From Paenibacillus mucilaginosus 3016 (GTDB lineage Bacteria; Bacillota; Bacilli; Paenibacillales; NBRC-103111), in contig NC_016935.1 in the NCBI RefSeq assembly GCF_000250655.1, forward strand, positions 1,630,001 to 1,694,000: a DNA stretch of 64,000 nucleotides. The letters run 5' to 3'. Each line of letters opens with the position of its first letter. Position 1 is the stretch's first letter. Positions 8,865-20,004 of the stretch are shown in pieces. A program made the translations under genes and the position numbers. The notes beneath the pieces are model-generated. The model searched no databases and was not told the origin of the DNA. It was given only the letters and a program-made list of their open reading frames with translations.

Positions 8865-9698
8865 ATGGCTAATTCTCCACAATTCACTATAGACGGTTTG
8901 AAGGCGACTGTCGAAGGCAAAGAGATTCTGAAAGGGCTGAGCCTGTCCATCAAGGGCGGCGAAGTGCATGCGATCATGGGGCCGAACGGTACCGGTAAGA
9001 GTACGCTGGCTTCGACTCTGCTGGGTCACCCGAAATATGAAGTAACGGGCGGCAGCGTAACGCTGAACGGCGAAGACGTGCTGGAGATGGCTACGGATGA
9101 GAGAGCGCGCGCAGGCCTGTTCCTCGCGATGCAGTATCCGAGCGAAATTACCGGCGTAACGAACGCCGACTTCCTCCGCAGTGCGATCAACGCGCGCCGC
9201 GGCGAAGGCAATGAGATCTCCCTTATCAAGTTCATCCGCCAGATGGAAGCGAAGATGAAGGAACTCGAGATGAACCCTGAGTTCATGCACCGTTACCTGA
9301 ATGAAGGCTTCTCCGGCGGGGAGAAGAAGCGCAACGAGATTCTCCAGATGCTGATGCTGGATCCGGGCATCGTCATTCTTGACGAGATCGACTCCGGTCT
9401 TGACATCGACGCCCTTCGCATCGTGGCTGCAGGCGTGAATGCGATGCGTTCCGAAGAGCGCGGCTTCCTGATCATCACGCACTACCAGCGTCTGCTCAAC
9501 TACATCAAACCTGATTTCGTCCACGTTATGATGCAGGGCCGCATTGTGAAGTCCGGCGGACCGGAGCTCGCAGAGCGTCTTGAGAACGAAGGCTATGACT
9601 GGGTGAAAGAAGAACTGGGTATCGTGGATGAGCGTGTCGGCGTGGAGGAAGAAGAAGAATTCAAAATGCCGATGAACACCACCGCCCCTAAATACTAA
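8865..9698 (+). CDS. sufC: Fe-S cluster assembly ATPase SufC
   Basis: 277 aa ABC-type ATPase of the SufBCD scaffold that builds iron-sulfur clusters in the cytosol. Walker [10 protein letters not shown] (about residues 44-52), ABC signature [11 protein letters not shown] (about 148) and Walker [13 protein letters not shown] (about 170) are all present, as is the SufC-typical [19 protein letters not shown]. It is some 15-20 residues longer than usual because of an acidic tail ([10 protein letters not shown]). The ATG follows GGAGG. First gene of the sufCDSUB operon, the standard Bacillales order. Confidence 0.97.
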   Translation: MANSPQFTIDGLKATVEGKEILKGLSLSIKGGEVHAIMGPNGTGKSTLASTLLGHPKYEVTGGSVTLNGEDVLEMATDERARAGLFLAMQYPSEITGVTNADFLRSAINARRGEGNEISLIKFIRQMEAKMKELEMNPEFMHRYLNEGFSGGEKKRNEILQMLMLDPGIVILDEIDSGLDIDALRIVAAGVNAMRSEERGFLIITHYQRLLNYIKPDFVHVMMQGRIVKSGGPELAERLENEGYDWVKEELGIVDERVGVEEEEEFKMPMNTTAPKY

Positions 9699-9728
9699 GC
9701 TGAAGCGAGAGAAACAGGAGGATTGACC

Positions 9729-12677
<2,949 letters not shown>

Positions 12678-12695
12678 TTAAGGAGGCGAGGAATC

Positions 12696-14093
12696 ATGGC
12701 AAAGAAGATGCCGGAAATGGAAGATTACAAGTACGGTTTCCGCGACGAGCACAAAGCCATTTTCCAAAGTGGTAAAGGCTTGACCAAAGAAATCGTAACC
12801 GAAATCTCCCGCATGAAAGGCGAGCCCGAGTGGATGCTCGAGTTCCGACTGAAGTCGCTGGAGCAGTTCTTCAAGATGGAAATGCCGACTTGGGGCGGCA
12901 ATATGGATGACCTTGACTTCAACGACATCCAGTACTATGTCAAGCCATCCGAGAAGCAGGGCAAAACGTGGGAGGAAGTTCCTACCGAGATCAAGGAAAC
13001 CTTCGACAAGCTGGGGATCCCTGAAGCGGAACAGAAGTTCCTTGCGGGCGTATCCGCCCAGTACGAGTCCGAGGTCGTATACCACAGCATGCAGAAGGAC
13101 CTGGAAGACCAGGGCGTTCTCTTCATGGATACGGACACGGCGCTGCGTGAGTATCCTGAGATTTTCCGCAAGTACTTCGGTACGGTCATCCCGCCAAGCG
13201 ACAACAAGTTCGCTGCACTGAACAGCGCGGTATGGTCCGGCGGCTCCTTCATCTATGTTCCGAAGGGCGTCAAAGTGGAAATCCCGCTGCAGGCTTACTT
13301 CCGGATCAACTCCGAGAACATGGGCCAGTTCGAGCGTACGCTGATCGTAGCCGACGAAGGCAGCTTCGTACACTACGTGGAAGGCTGTACCGCTCCGGTA
13401 TACAGCACGAACTCCCTGCACAGTGCCGTGGTTGAGATTTTGTGCCTTAAGGACTCCCGTGTACGTTACACGACGATCCAGAACTGGGCGCCGAACATCT
13501 ATAACCTGGTTACGAAGCGTGCGGTTGCAGAAGAGAACGCCACGATGGAGTGGGTTGACGGCAACATCGGCTCCAAGCTGACGATGAAGTATCCTGCCGT
13601 AGTTCTCAAAGGCCGCGGCGCGAAGGGTATGGTTCTCTCCATCGCGGTAGCAGGCAAAGGCCAGCACCAGGATGCCGGTGCGAAGATGACGCACCTGGCG
13701 CCGGACACGACATCGACGATCGTATCGAAGTCGATCTCCAAGCATGGCGGTAAGGTAACGTACCGCGGTCTGGCTTCCTTCGGACGCAACTCGCAGGGCT
13801 CCAAGGCGAACATTAAGTGCGATACGCTCATCATGGATAACGAGTCGACATCCGATACGATTCCATACAACGAGATCATGAACGACAACATCACGCTGGA
13901 GCACGAAGCAACGGTTTCCAAGGTATCCGAGGATCAGCTCTTCTACCTGATGAGCCGCGGTCTGTCCGAAGCCGAAGCGACCCAGATGATCGTTATGGGC
14001 TTCATCGAGCCGTTCACGAAAGAACTGCCGATGGAGTACGCGGTCGAGATGAACCGTCTGATCAAGTTCGAGATGGAAGGATCTATCGGTTAA
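12696..14093 (+). CDS. sufB: Fe-S cluster assembly protein SufB
   Basis: 465 aa, the usual length. SufB is the scaffold subunit that carries the nascent cluster. Typical stretches are [13 protein letters not shown] near the N-terminus, [19 protein letters not shown] (about residue 227), the region around [14 protein letters not shown], and [19 protein letters not shown] near the end. The ATG follows AAGGAGGCGAGG. Last gene of the operon; the prophage integrase gene ends 63 bases downstream on the other strand. Confidence 0.97.
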   Translation: MAKKMPEMEDYKYGFRDEHKAIFQSGKGLTKEIVTEISRMKGEPEWMLEFRLKSLEQFFKMEMPTWGGNMDDLDFNDIQYYVKPSEKQGKTWEEVPTEIKETFDKLGIPEAEQKFLAGVSAQYESEVVYHSMQKDLEDQGVLFMDTDTALREYPEIFRKYFGTVIPPSDNKFAALNSAVWSGGSFIYVPKGVKVEIPLQAYFRINSENMGQFERTLIVADEGSFVHYVEGCTAPVYSTNSLHSAVVEILCLKDSRVRYTTIQNWAPNIYNLVTKRAVAEENATMEWVDGNIGSKLTMKYPAVVLKGRGAKGMVLSIAVAGKGQHQDAGAKMTHLAPDTTSTIVSKSISKHGGKVTYRGLASFGRNSQGSKANIKCDTLIMDNESTSDTIPYNEIMNDNITLEHEATVSKVSEDQLFYLMSRGLSEAEATQMIVMGFIEPFTKELPMEYAVEMNRLIKFEMEGSIG

Positions 14094-14128
14094 GCCTTAT
14101 AGATCAAGGGGTTTTGGGAGAGCGCAGA

Positions 14129-14146
14129 GGGGTTTGCCCCCTTTTT
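14129..14146 (+). terminator. Weak terminator behind sufB
   Basis: Short GGGG / CCCC stem with a TTTG loop followed by C and five T. It is the only terminator-like structure between sufB and the prophage; the rest of the original terminator may have been displaced by integration. Confidence 0.4.
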
Positions 14147-14156
14147 GCCCCCCAAC

Positions 14157-15311
14157 TTATTTTTGGATATATTTTTCGTAGAGGGCGAGTGCATCGTCCT
14201 CTATTTTTTTTGTGACATGTAGATACGTGTCTGCGGTTATTTTTACGCTTGCGTGTCCAAGTCGTTCGGACACGTATTTTATATTTGCACCAGCTTCTAG
14301 TAGGTGGACGGCGTGAGAATGGCGAAGTGCGTGGGGGGAAAGAACGGGTAAGTTTGCTCTTTTACATACGGCTTTAAAATAATCACGAACGACATTAGTA
14401 CGAAGCCATCTTCCATCATGCTGATGAAATACAATATTGTCTTTTGCAGGCTTATAATTTACATACTGCAAAATGACTTCCTTTTGGTTTACTTTGTGAC
14501 GTTTTAACACCTTCAAAGTGTATTCGTCTAGCTTGATCTCCCGGTTACTCATTTTAGACTTTGGCGTAGAGAGATAGGGGGCAGAGTTAAGAGGGTAGAC
14601 AAGAGTTTTATTAACGGTAATAGTAGAGCTATCCATATTTATATCATCCCAAGTGAGGGCTAGAGCTTCACCAATTCTAATGCCAGTACGGGATAACAAC
14701 GTAAAAAGTGCGAAATACTGAATGGATGCTTGATATTTCGCATGCTTCACAGGCTCTTTTACTGCGTCCAAAAACGTATCTAACTGCTCTCGTGTAAAGT
14801 ACTGCACTTTCTCAGTCGTTTCAACGTCTCTAGGGATTTTTATTTTTTGAACTGGGTTCTCCCGTATTATGTTGAACTCATGAACAGCATCCGTCATGGC
14901 GCTAGAAAAAATGCTGTGAATTCTCCGCACTGTCCCTTCGCTGTAACGTTCCTTGAGTTCATTGATCCACTTTTGGTACTCATTCCTGGTTATGTCCTTT
15001 AGTCTGTATTTTCCCCATCGAGGTAAAATATTTAATCTCACGTTGCGTTCCTGAACGCTATATGTGACGGGTTTTACAGTAGGCTTTTTGTAAGTTTCTA
15101 ACCATTCTTCGAAAAACTTGTCTATCTTCTCAGATCCGTTTTCACTAAATCCAAAATGATTGATCTTGCTTGCTTCCTCCATTGCTGCATGCTGCGCTTC
15201 CTTCTTTGTTCTGAATCCCCCTTTTGTTTTTTCCTTCTGTTTACCTGTTTGTCTCTCGACATATTTAATTCGGTACTCCCACGTATCTCCCCGTTTTCGA
15301 TAATACGCCAT
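14157..15311 (-). CDS. int: Prophage tyrosine recombinase (integrase)
   Basis: 384 aa. It joins attP and attB by strand exchange through a tyrosine. The N-terminus (YYRKRGDTWEYRIKYVERQT through GGFRTKKEAQHAA) is an arm-type DNA-binding domain, followed by a core-binding domain (about residues 60-160) and the catalytic domain: RTGIRIGEALALTWDDI holds the first Arg, SPHALRHSHAVHLLEAG the HxxR, and ITADTYLHV the Tyr. The ATG at 15311 behind GGGGAGGG is preferred over an upstream in-frame start at 15353. Its 5' end overlaps the ImmA gene. Confidence 0.95.
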   Translation of the reverse strand: MAYYRKRGDTWEYRIKYVERQTGKQKEKTKGGFRTKKEAQHAAMEEASKINHFGFSENGSEKIDKFFEEWLETYKKPTVKPVTYSVQERNVRLNILPRWGKYRLKDITRNEYQKWINELKERYSEGTVRRIHSIFSSAMTDAVHEFNIIRENPVQKIKIPRDVETTEKVQYFTREQLDTFLDAVKEPVKHAKYQASIQYFALFTLLSRTGIRIGEALALTWDDINMDSSTITVNKTLVYPLNSAPYLSTPKSKMSNREIKLDEYTLKVLKRHKVNQKEVILQYVNYKPAKDNIVFHQHDGRWLRTNVVRDYFKAVCKRANLPVLSPHALRHSHAVHLLEAGANIKYVSERLGHASVKITADTYLHVTKKIEDDALALYEKYIQK

Positions 15312-15807
15312 TTGTATACCCTCCCCAAATCGAATAGTAAACTCTACGGGCAATTTGATGATATCTAGTATAAGCCATCTCGGCTGATACTCTAAAAGTA
15401 TTTGTTATTAGCTCAATTGCTGCGTGTTGATCCTGAGGCAGGCTAATACGACGTAGCATTAGAAATGGAATGCTTGCGTACAGAACAAAATTTTCAGCGT
15501 CCCATTCTTGCCACTTACGCATAAGTGGGTGGAGCTTCAATTGGTTTCCTGCATGACGTTTAACGTGACAAAGTTCATGGAGAAACTGTTTCCACTGTTC
15601 CTCTTCAGATGCCTGATCATTTATATGTACAGTTAGAACTCCATTTCGCATAGAAGAAAAACTTATGCTTGAATAAGCAATTTTTATATTTAGTGCTGCG
15701 GCGATGTCCTTGATTGTCAATTGTTCAGGGCGGAAAATGTTAATACGGGAATACAGGTTATCAACGAAATCTTCCAAGTGCGTGGTTTGGTATTTCTTCA
15801 GATCCAT
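15265..15807 (-). CDS. ImmA/IrrE family metallo-endopeptidase
   Basis: 180 aa. Such peptidases cleave or inactivate a phage or ICE repressor after DNA damage. The zinc-binding motif is HELCHVKRHAG (about residues 88-98), a good HExxH variant, with a downstream acidic helix (WDAENFVLYASIP) that can give the third ligand. It lies in the lysogeny module with the CI-like repressor, its presumed target, about 1.4 kb away. Its 3' end overlaps the integrase start by 47 bases, implying co-expression. Confidence 0.85.
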   Translation of the reverse strand: MDLKKYQTTHLEDFVDNLYSRINIFRPEQLTIKDIAAALNIKIAYSSISFSSMRNGVLTVHINDQASEEEQWKQFLHELCHVKRHAGNQLKLHPLMRKWQEWDAENFVLYASIPFLMLRRISLPQDQHAAIELITNTFRVSAEMAYTRYHQIARRVYYSIWGGYTNGVLSKTGRYVGVPN

Positions 15808-15882
15808 TAGACACCTCGACAGAAAATCGAATATATGTTCTGTTTTTGGCTAAAAAGAAAAGCCCATAGGGCTTATTTTGTT

Positions 15883-16653
15883 TTAAGCAGATAGTTCCTC
15901 AATAACGTCATTGCGATTTGACCATAGTACTGGTTTAATATCGTACTCCTTGAAAGCTAAAATGATATCAGACTTTACTGTTTTCGTACTATCATTCAGA
16001 AATGTATACATTAAGGTGCCTTCTTTTCGAGTGTCCTTAGAGTCACCCCATGCAAACAACAAGCTTTTTGCCTTGTCAATTGTTGGACTATTAACTGTTG
16101 AGATTAGTCTTTCAGGCCGAGATTTGGAACGTGGTATGAGAAAATCAAATTTGTGGGTTAATCCACTTTTGCCGGTTAAGTTGATCTGTTCACTGAATCT
16201 TATATTATTCTCAAGAAAAAAATTCTCCACATCCTCAAAAAACATGTTATGGACATTTGTTTGAGAGGTCATAAACATATCATTAACTGCCAACATCGCT
16301 TGCAAAAACAAATGTTTTTTTTGTGGGAAGTTATTTATGGAGGCTTCAGAGATTAATTCGTTATCTTCCGATAATTTTACACCATAACCCGCTAAAATTG
16401 TGTTAAGCAAATCCTTACGGCGCTTACTCTTAAAGTCGCATCCCGCTGACATTAAATCATTCAAAATATATCCATCATCTGTTAAGTGTAATTTATTATT
16501 GTCGTTTGTAATGACGTAAAATTGCAAAAAGTCATTATGTCTGTCCATGAGGGGGGAGGTTATTTCAAGCGCACCATCTATTTCAGTTATTTTTGTCTGT
16601 TCATTTAACCAATTCATGTATGATTTTTTTAACTCATCTATAAGACCTTTCAT
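15883..16653 (-). CDS. DUF1828/DUF1829 domain protein
   Basis: 256 aa, starting at the ATG at 16653 behind a GGGGGGGAGAG run. The N-terminal half (IDGALEITSPLMDRHNDFLQ, then LTDDGYILNDLMSAGC) matches my recollection of DUF1828; the C-terminal half (TGKSGLTHKFDFLIPR and LLFAWGDSKDTRK) that of DUF1829. The second part, with FDFLIPR and a later Trp-Asp/Lys stretch, could be a degenerate PD-(D/E)xK-like fold, but this is inference. The gene is AT-rich compared with host genes. It follows the gene at 16679 by 25 bases, so both form a pair in the lysogeny module. Confidence 0.7.
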   Translation of the reverse strand: MKGLIDELKKSYMNWLNEQTKITEIDGALEITSPLMDRHNDFLQFYVITNDNNKLHLTDDGYILNDLMSAGCDFKSKRRKDLLNTILAGYGVKLSEDNELISEASINNFPQKKHLFLQAMLAVNDMFMTSQTNVHNMFFEDVENFFLENNIRFSEQINLTGKSGLTHKFDFLIPRSKSRPERLISTVNSPTIDKAKSLLFAWGDSKDTRKEGTLMYTFLNDSTKTVKSDIILAFKEYDIKPVLWSNRNDVIEELSA

Positions 16654-16678
16654 GACTCTCCCCCCCTTTATCTTTGGT

Positions 16679-17128
16679 TTAGAATAGTGTTCTTGAAAAA
16701 GCCGTGGGTATATTTTCAATATTATTATACTCAAGAAAATCGATTAAGACACTTAGTAAATCACTTGTATCTGTTTTAATTTCATTTTCTAATGGAAATG
16801 CCCACTTATCATCAAAACCCTCTCTATAGATATGAATATGTGGACAAGGAATCACATTGCCATCTGGGTTCATATGGGCTGGCCCATCAATGTCGAGGCG
16901 TAATAATATCGTTGATTTATTATACAACGTTAAGTAAGTACATTTTGTCGGCTTTAACTTCCCTTTTCTGTTTATGTTGATAACAAAATTCTCATCTTTG
17001 TAGATTTTAGATTCAACGTCTAGGCGCTGTTCTTGTCCTAGAGGGGGCAGAACTATGTTATTACTATTACGTCCTTTAATTATCTTGAGCATATTTAATA
17101 GATGTTCAGCTTCTGATTGCGTAATCAA
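16679..17128 (-). CDS. DUF6978-like protein, partner of the DUF1828 gene
   Basis: 149 aa. The sequence begins ITQSEAEHLLNMLKIIKG and has LLRLDIDGPAHMNPDGNVIP followed by CPHIHIYREGFDDKWAFPL, the conserved core I associate with DUF6978. Function unknown; the His-rich PHIHIY could bind metal. AT-rich. It precedes the DUF1828/1829 gene, and this pairing in a phage immunity region suggests a toxin-antitoxin or defence module. Confidence 0.6.
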   Translation of the reverse strand: MITQSEAEHLLNMLKIIKGRNSNNIVLPPLGQEQRLDVESKIYKDENFVININRKGKLKPTKCTYLTLYNKSTILLRLDIDGPAHMNPDGNVIPCPHIHIYREGFDDKWAFPLENEIKTDTSDLLSVLIDFLEYNNIENIPTAFSRTLF

Positions 17129-17234
17129 GATCTCACGTCCAATTGTAGGATTAATGTAGTTATTTAAATTAATTTCGAATTAAATATTTGCTCCTATAAT
17201 CTCAAAACTGCTATCTGCTAGTAATATTCTGATT

Positions 17235-17612
17235 TTATTTCTTCTTACTTTTCTTTTCTCTTTCCTCGGCTTCTTGCATTAGTAGTTGAGCACGCACATA
17301 TGCCTTGACTTCTTCTTGCCTCTCAGGTGTGAGTTTCTCCCAGCCATAGAAGAATAAGTCCATATCTGGATCATCCAAAGGATCCTTAACTTCGGGTAAG
17401 GGAGCAGGGTCGTTAGTACGTCCAAGTAAATAATCTGTAGAGGTTTCTAATATGTCTGCAATTCGCTTTAGTGCTTCAGGATCTGGCTTCCTGTCATTTG
17501 TTTCATACCTGGATAGCTGCACGATCGTAAGTTTGGTTTTGGCAGCAAACTCTTTTTGAGTCCACGCCCGTTTCTCACGAAGGTATTTTATTCGGTTGCC
17601 CAGATCCAGCAT
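17235..17612 (-). CDS. CI-like phage repressor (XRE family)
   Basis: 125 aa. An XRE helix-turn-helix covers residues 4-62 (IKYLREKRAWTQKEFAAKTK, then LSRYETNDRKPDPEALKRIA and DYLLGRT). The C-terminal part (DDPDMDLFFYGWEKLTPERQ through an Arg/Lys-rich tail) resembles the short repressors of Bacillus ICE and phages that are inactivated by ImmA. It reads away from a cluster of operators and should hold the early promoter off. Confidence 0.9.
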   Translation of the reverse strand: MLDLGNRIKYLREKRAWTQKEFAAKTKLTIVQLSRYETNDRKPDPEALKRIADILETSTDYLLGRTNDPAPLPEVKDPLDDPDMDLFFYGWEKLTPERQEEVKAYVRAQLLMQEAEEREKKSKKK

Positions 17613-17655
17613 AGCGATTCCTCACTTCTGTAGTTGTATATAGATAATACTACCA

Positions 17656-17752
17656 TTACCGAAATGGTAAAAGAATAATATTACCAAAAAGGTATTGACG
17701 TTGCCGAATTGGCAATGTAATATTTGGATATAGGTTATTACCGATACGGTAA
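17656..17752. promoter_or_regulatory. Lysogeny switch operator array with divergent promoters
   Basis: Four 15-base sites with dyad symmetry, consensus TTACCGNNNNGGTAA: 17656-17670, 17681-17695, 17701-17715 and 17738-17752. The rightward promoter has TTGACG at 17695-17700 and TAATAT at 17718-17723 with 17 bases between; the third site fills that spacer exactly. A leftward promoter (TTTACC, 16 bases, TATTAT on the minus strand) spans the first site. This is the CI/Cro control region. Confidence 0.85.
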
Positions 17753-17768
17753 TGTGGAGGTGGTGAAA

Positions 17769-17996
17769 ATGCGTAAGGTAAACCTTAGAAAGATAAAACA
17801 ACTCCGTAAAGAGGCAAAATTCTCTCTTGATGAAATGGCTCAGTTACTTGGTTATGAGAGTCCTAATGGTTACTATTATCTAGAGATTGGTCGTGGGAAA
17901 TTCTCCGCTGAGGCTTTAGCCAAGGTAGCAGATAAATTTGGGGTGCCTATAGACGAACTTTTTTTTATTCAGGATGTTACCGAAATGGCAAATTAA
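17769..17996 (+). CDS. Cro-like XRE regulator
   Basis: 75 aa, almost entirely one helix-turn-helix (IKQLRKEAKFSLDEMAQLLG then LEIGRGKFSAEALAKVADKF). The ATG at 17769 follows GGAGGTGGTGAAA, which rules out an upstream start. First gene of the rightward early transcript. A fifth operator copy (TTACCGAAATGGCAA, 17977-17991) lies within its last codons. Confidence 0.85.
   Translation: MRKVNLRKIKQLRKEAKFSLDEMAQLLGYESPNGYYYLEIGRGKFSAEALAKVADKFGVPIDELFFIQDVTEMAN
17977..17991. promoter_or_regulatory. Fifth repressor operator inside the cro-like gene
   Basis: TTACCGAAATGGCAA matches the operator consensus and encodes the last residues VTEMAN. Its spacing of about 225 bases from the main array would allow looping or a road-block. 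The match could be partly chance. Confidence 0.55.
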
Positions 17997-18044
17997 TTCT
18001 CAAGGAGATAAAAGGCATGGCGATATTGGAAGGAGGCGAGCTAC

Positions 18045-18314
18045 ATGCTCAAAGTACAAATCGATGAAACAGAGTTTCAGCGCTTGTGTAGAGATCGTAT
18101 CGCAGATCTTGTGAAGGAGGTCGAAGCAGAACTCGTATTCTGGGATTCAGCAGAATTAAAAAAGCGAACTTGCATGAGTTGGAACACTATTCAGGAATTA
18201 TTCTTTTTTGATCCAAGATTCCCCAAAAGAAAGATCGGCAGCAAGTGGTATTTCCCAGCTCGCGAGACCAGAAGATTTTTGGAACAGTGGCTTATTGAAC
18301 AGCCGATGTTGTGA
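18045..18314 (+). CDS. DUF771-like DNA-binding protein
   Basis: 89 aa. VFWDSAELKKRTCMSWNTIQ, then DPRFPKRKIGSKWYFPARET and FLEQWL, are typical of DUF771/excisionase-like winged-helix proteins of Firmicute phages. Its position after the Cro-like gene suggests a role in excision or early control. ATG behind AAGGAGGCGAG. Confidence 0.75.
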   Translation: MLKVQIDETEFQRLCRDRIADLVKEVEAELVFWDSAELKKRTCMSWNTIQELFFFDPRFPKRKIGSKWYFPARETRRFLEQWLIEQPML

Positions 18315-18329
18315 CGTATTGGATGAGGA

Positions 18330-18353
18330 AAGCCCGTCTCCTAGGGCGACGGG
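18330..18353. other. Hairpin between early genes
   Basis: GCCCGTC and GACGGGC form a perfect seven-base-pair stem with a ten-base loop. No T-run follows, so it is a poor terminator; it may attenuate or process the early transcript. Confidence 0.3.
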
Positions 18354-18470
18354 CGTTGTGGGGGAGGTGAGGGGGATGTGATCTGATAAACCAATGATAA
18401 CCTCTACTCAGTAATGGCACCAATCCACTTTGGAATAAATTCCAACCTGGACTGAAAGGAGGTGAGAGAC

Positions 18471-18707
18471 GTGATTATTACCTCGAAAGAAGTAAGCGCT
18501 GAGTTGCGGAAGAAACGCAGAGCCGCTGGGTATTCGCAGGAAGACATGGCAGGATATCTAGGCGTTACCCAGGCGACGATCAGCAAATATGAGCGAGGCC
18601 GCATACCTGATGCTGCTACATACAAAATGTGGCTTTGGTTCTGCGAGAACCCACCGATAGCAAGGTTCGAAATCAATCTGGACGGGAGGAATAATCAACA
18701 TGCGTAA
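18471..18707 (+). CDS. XRE family helix-turn-helix protein
   Basis: 78 aa, GTG start behind GAAAGGAGG. The HTH is KEVSAELRKKRRAAGYSQED, then LGVTQATISKYERGRIPDA (residues 4-45). Likely a second early regulator. The end overlaps the next start by eight bases. Confidence 0.75.
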   Translation: MIITSKEVSAELRKKRRAAGYSQEDMAGYLGVTQATISKYERGRIPDAATYKMWLWFCENPPIARFEINLDGRNNQHA

Positions 18708-18957
18708 GCAGATGACGGATAGTGAATGGCGGGGCCAGTTGCTGGCCTGGAAGAAGAGCCGGACGGTGATTGAAGGCATGGACATTATCGATAAGCTTAT
18801 CGCCGAGTCCGAGCGCGAAATGGAACTTGCAGCTGCTAAAAAGGAAAAGACTCGCCGGTCAGGGCGAGCCTCGTTGAGAACCCGGTTAAAGTTTCTCATG
18901 CTGTTATTTTACCACAGAACGAACGTTCGTGGGAAGGGGGCGTCCCCGGATGCCTGA
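18700..18957 (+). CDS. Hypothetical early phage protein
   Basis: 85 aa, Lys/Arg/Glu-rich with an amphipathic helix (VIEGMDIIDKLIAESEREME). Not recognised. Coupled to the genes on both sides by overlaps. The C-terminal coding sequence contains a GAAC-N4-GTTC element at 18917-18928. Confidence 0.5.
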   Translation: MRKQMTDSEWRGQLLAWKKSRTVIEGMDIIDKLIAESEREMELAAAKKEKTRRSGRASLRTRLKFLMLLFYHRTNVRGKGASPDA

Positions 18958-19120
18958 TTCCATCACATATGACTTCTATGAATGCCAAGAATGCTGCCTT
19001 GGTTACGCAGTTGAATCAGAGCAACTCGAGGAACCGGCTTGCCCCAGTTGCTCAGAAACCAATGCTCGATACGTGATCTCCCGTGAGATAAAAATGAGCG
19101 AAGGAGCAGCAGTGAAATGA
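18950..19120 (+). CDS. Small zinc-ribbon protein
   Basis: 56 aa. ATG at 18950 overlaps the previous gene. Two cysteine pairs (ECQECC and CPSC) about 22 residues apart form a plausible zinc ribbon. Function unknown. Its stop overlaps the start of the AbrB-like gene. Confidence 0.55.
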   Translation: MPDSITYDFYECQECCLGYAVESEQLEEPACPSCSETNARYVISREIKMSEGAAVK

Positions 19121-19395
19121 AGAAAGCGACAGGTATGACAAGAAACCTTGATAGTTTGGGTAGGATTGTGATCCCAAAGGAACTTCGAATGAACATGGAT
19201 CTCGATTTACATGATCCATTGGAGATATTCGTAAATGGTGATGAAATCATTCTCCGAAAATACACTCCTGGCTGCTCACTTTGCGGCCAGGTAGATAGTC
19301 CCATCACCTCAGTGTACCCAGGTAAGAAGATCTGCACCACCTGCATTAAGATCATCGCGGAAAAAGCGGCAAAGCTCAACCGAACAGCAACTTGA
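19117..19395 (+). CDS. AbrB/SpoVT-like DNA-binding protein
   Basis: 92 aa. The N-terminal 45 residues are an AbrB swapped-hairpin domain: TRNLDSLGRIVIPKELRMNM and DPLEIFVNGDEIILRKY. The C-terminal half carries four cysteines (CSLC, CTTC), probably a zinc site. It resembles AbrB paralogues used by phages to adjust host transition-state genes. Confidence 0.85.
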   Translation: MKKATGMTRNLDSLGRIVIPKELRMNMDLDLHDPLEIFVNGDEIILRKYTPGCSLCGQVDSPITSVYPGKKICTTCIKIIAEKAAKLNRTAT

Positions 19396-19481
19396 CCATA
19401 TCTGGTGAGGGTCCGGTACGCCGGTCCTTCAGAGATGCGGCCAAGCCTCATCGAAAAAACATTGTCGGGAGTGATTAGTGA

Positions 19482-19682
19482 ATGGCAAAGGGTAAGATGC
19501 AAGTTCGTTTTACTGCGGAAGAAAAGCAGATGGTGGAGAAGCTCAACGAGGAAAAGGTTCCGGCGGCGAAGATTGCAGAGCAGCTGAATGAAAAATTCCA
19601 CAACAACAATCCGATTCGTAAAGCCCAGTCCGTATACTACATGCTCAAAGCCATGAAGAAGTCCTCAGGGACTGCGAACTAA
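19482..19682 (+). CDS. Hypothetical small basic protein
   Basis: 66 aa. FTAEEKQMVEKLNEEKVPAA, then IAEQLNEKFHNNNPIRKAQS, look like a short SANT/HTH-type fold. Not recognised. Start ATG at 19482 follows a weak GGGAG. Confidence 0.5.
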   Translation: MAKGKMQVRFTAEEKQMVEKLNEEKVPAAKIAEQLNEKFHNNNPIRKAQSVYYMLKAMKKSSGTAN

Positions 19683-19782
19683 GGAAAAAAAGGAAAGAAC
19701 CCGCCTGCCAGCGGGCCCTGAAAAAAACGAATCTGCCGCCAGTGTACCATGCTGGCGGACTTTACATCAAGGGGGGAAGACG

Positions 19783-20004
19783 GTGCCATTAAGAGCATCC
19801 AAATCGGACCTTTTGAATCGCCTCGAAACCACGCTCGATGAGAATGAAGAGTACATTGGGAGTACGGTTTGGAAAGCGTTAGAGGAAGCATTTGAACGTG
19901 TTGATGACGAGGCCGATGAGATCGAGAGAGAACTTGAAGAAGCTCAACAGCGAATCGAGGAGCTTGAATCGGCACTGGAGGCGCTGAAATATGCAAGCTC
20001 TTAA
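19783..20004 (+). CDS. Hypothetical coiled-coil protein
   Basis: 73 aa, GTG start behind GGGGGGAAG. Residues 35-68 are a charged coiled coil (DDEADEIERELEEAQQRIEE). It overlaps the YqaJ gene by 14 bases, so it may be an accessory of the recombination pair. Confidence 0.6.
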   Translation: MPLRASKSDLLNRLETTLDENEEYIGSTVWKALEEAFERVDDEADEIERELEEAQQRIEELESALEALKYASS

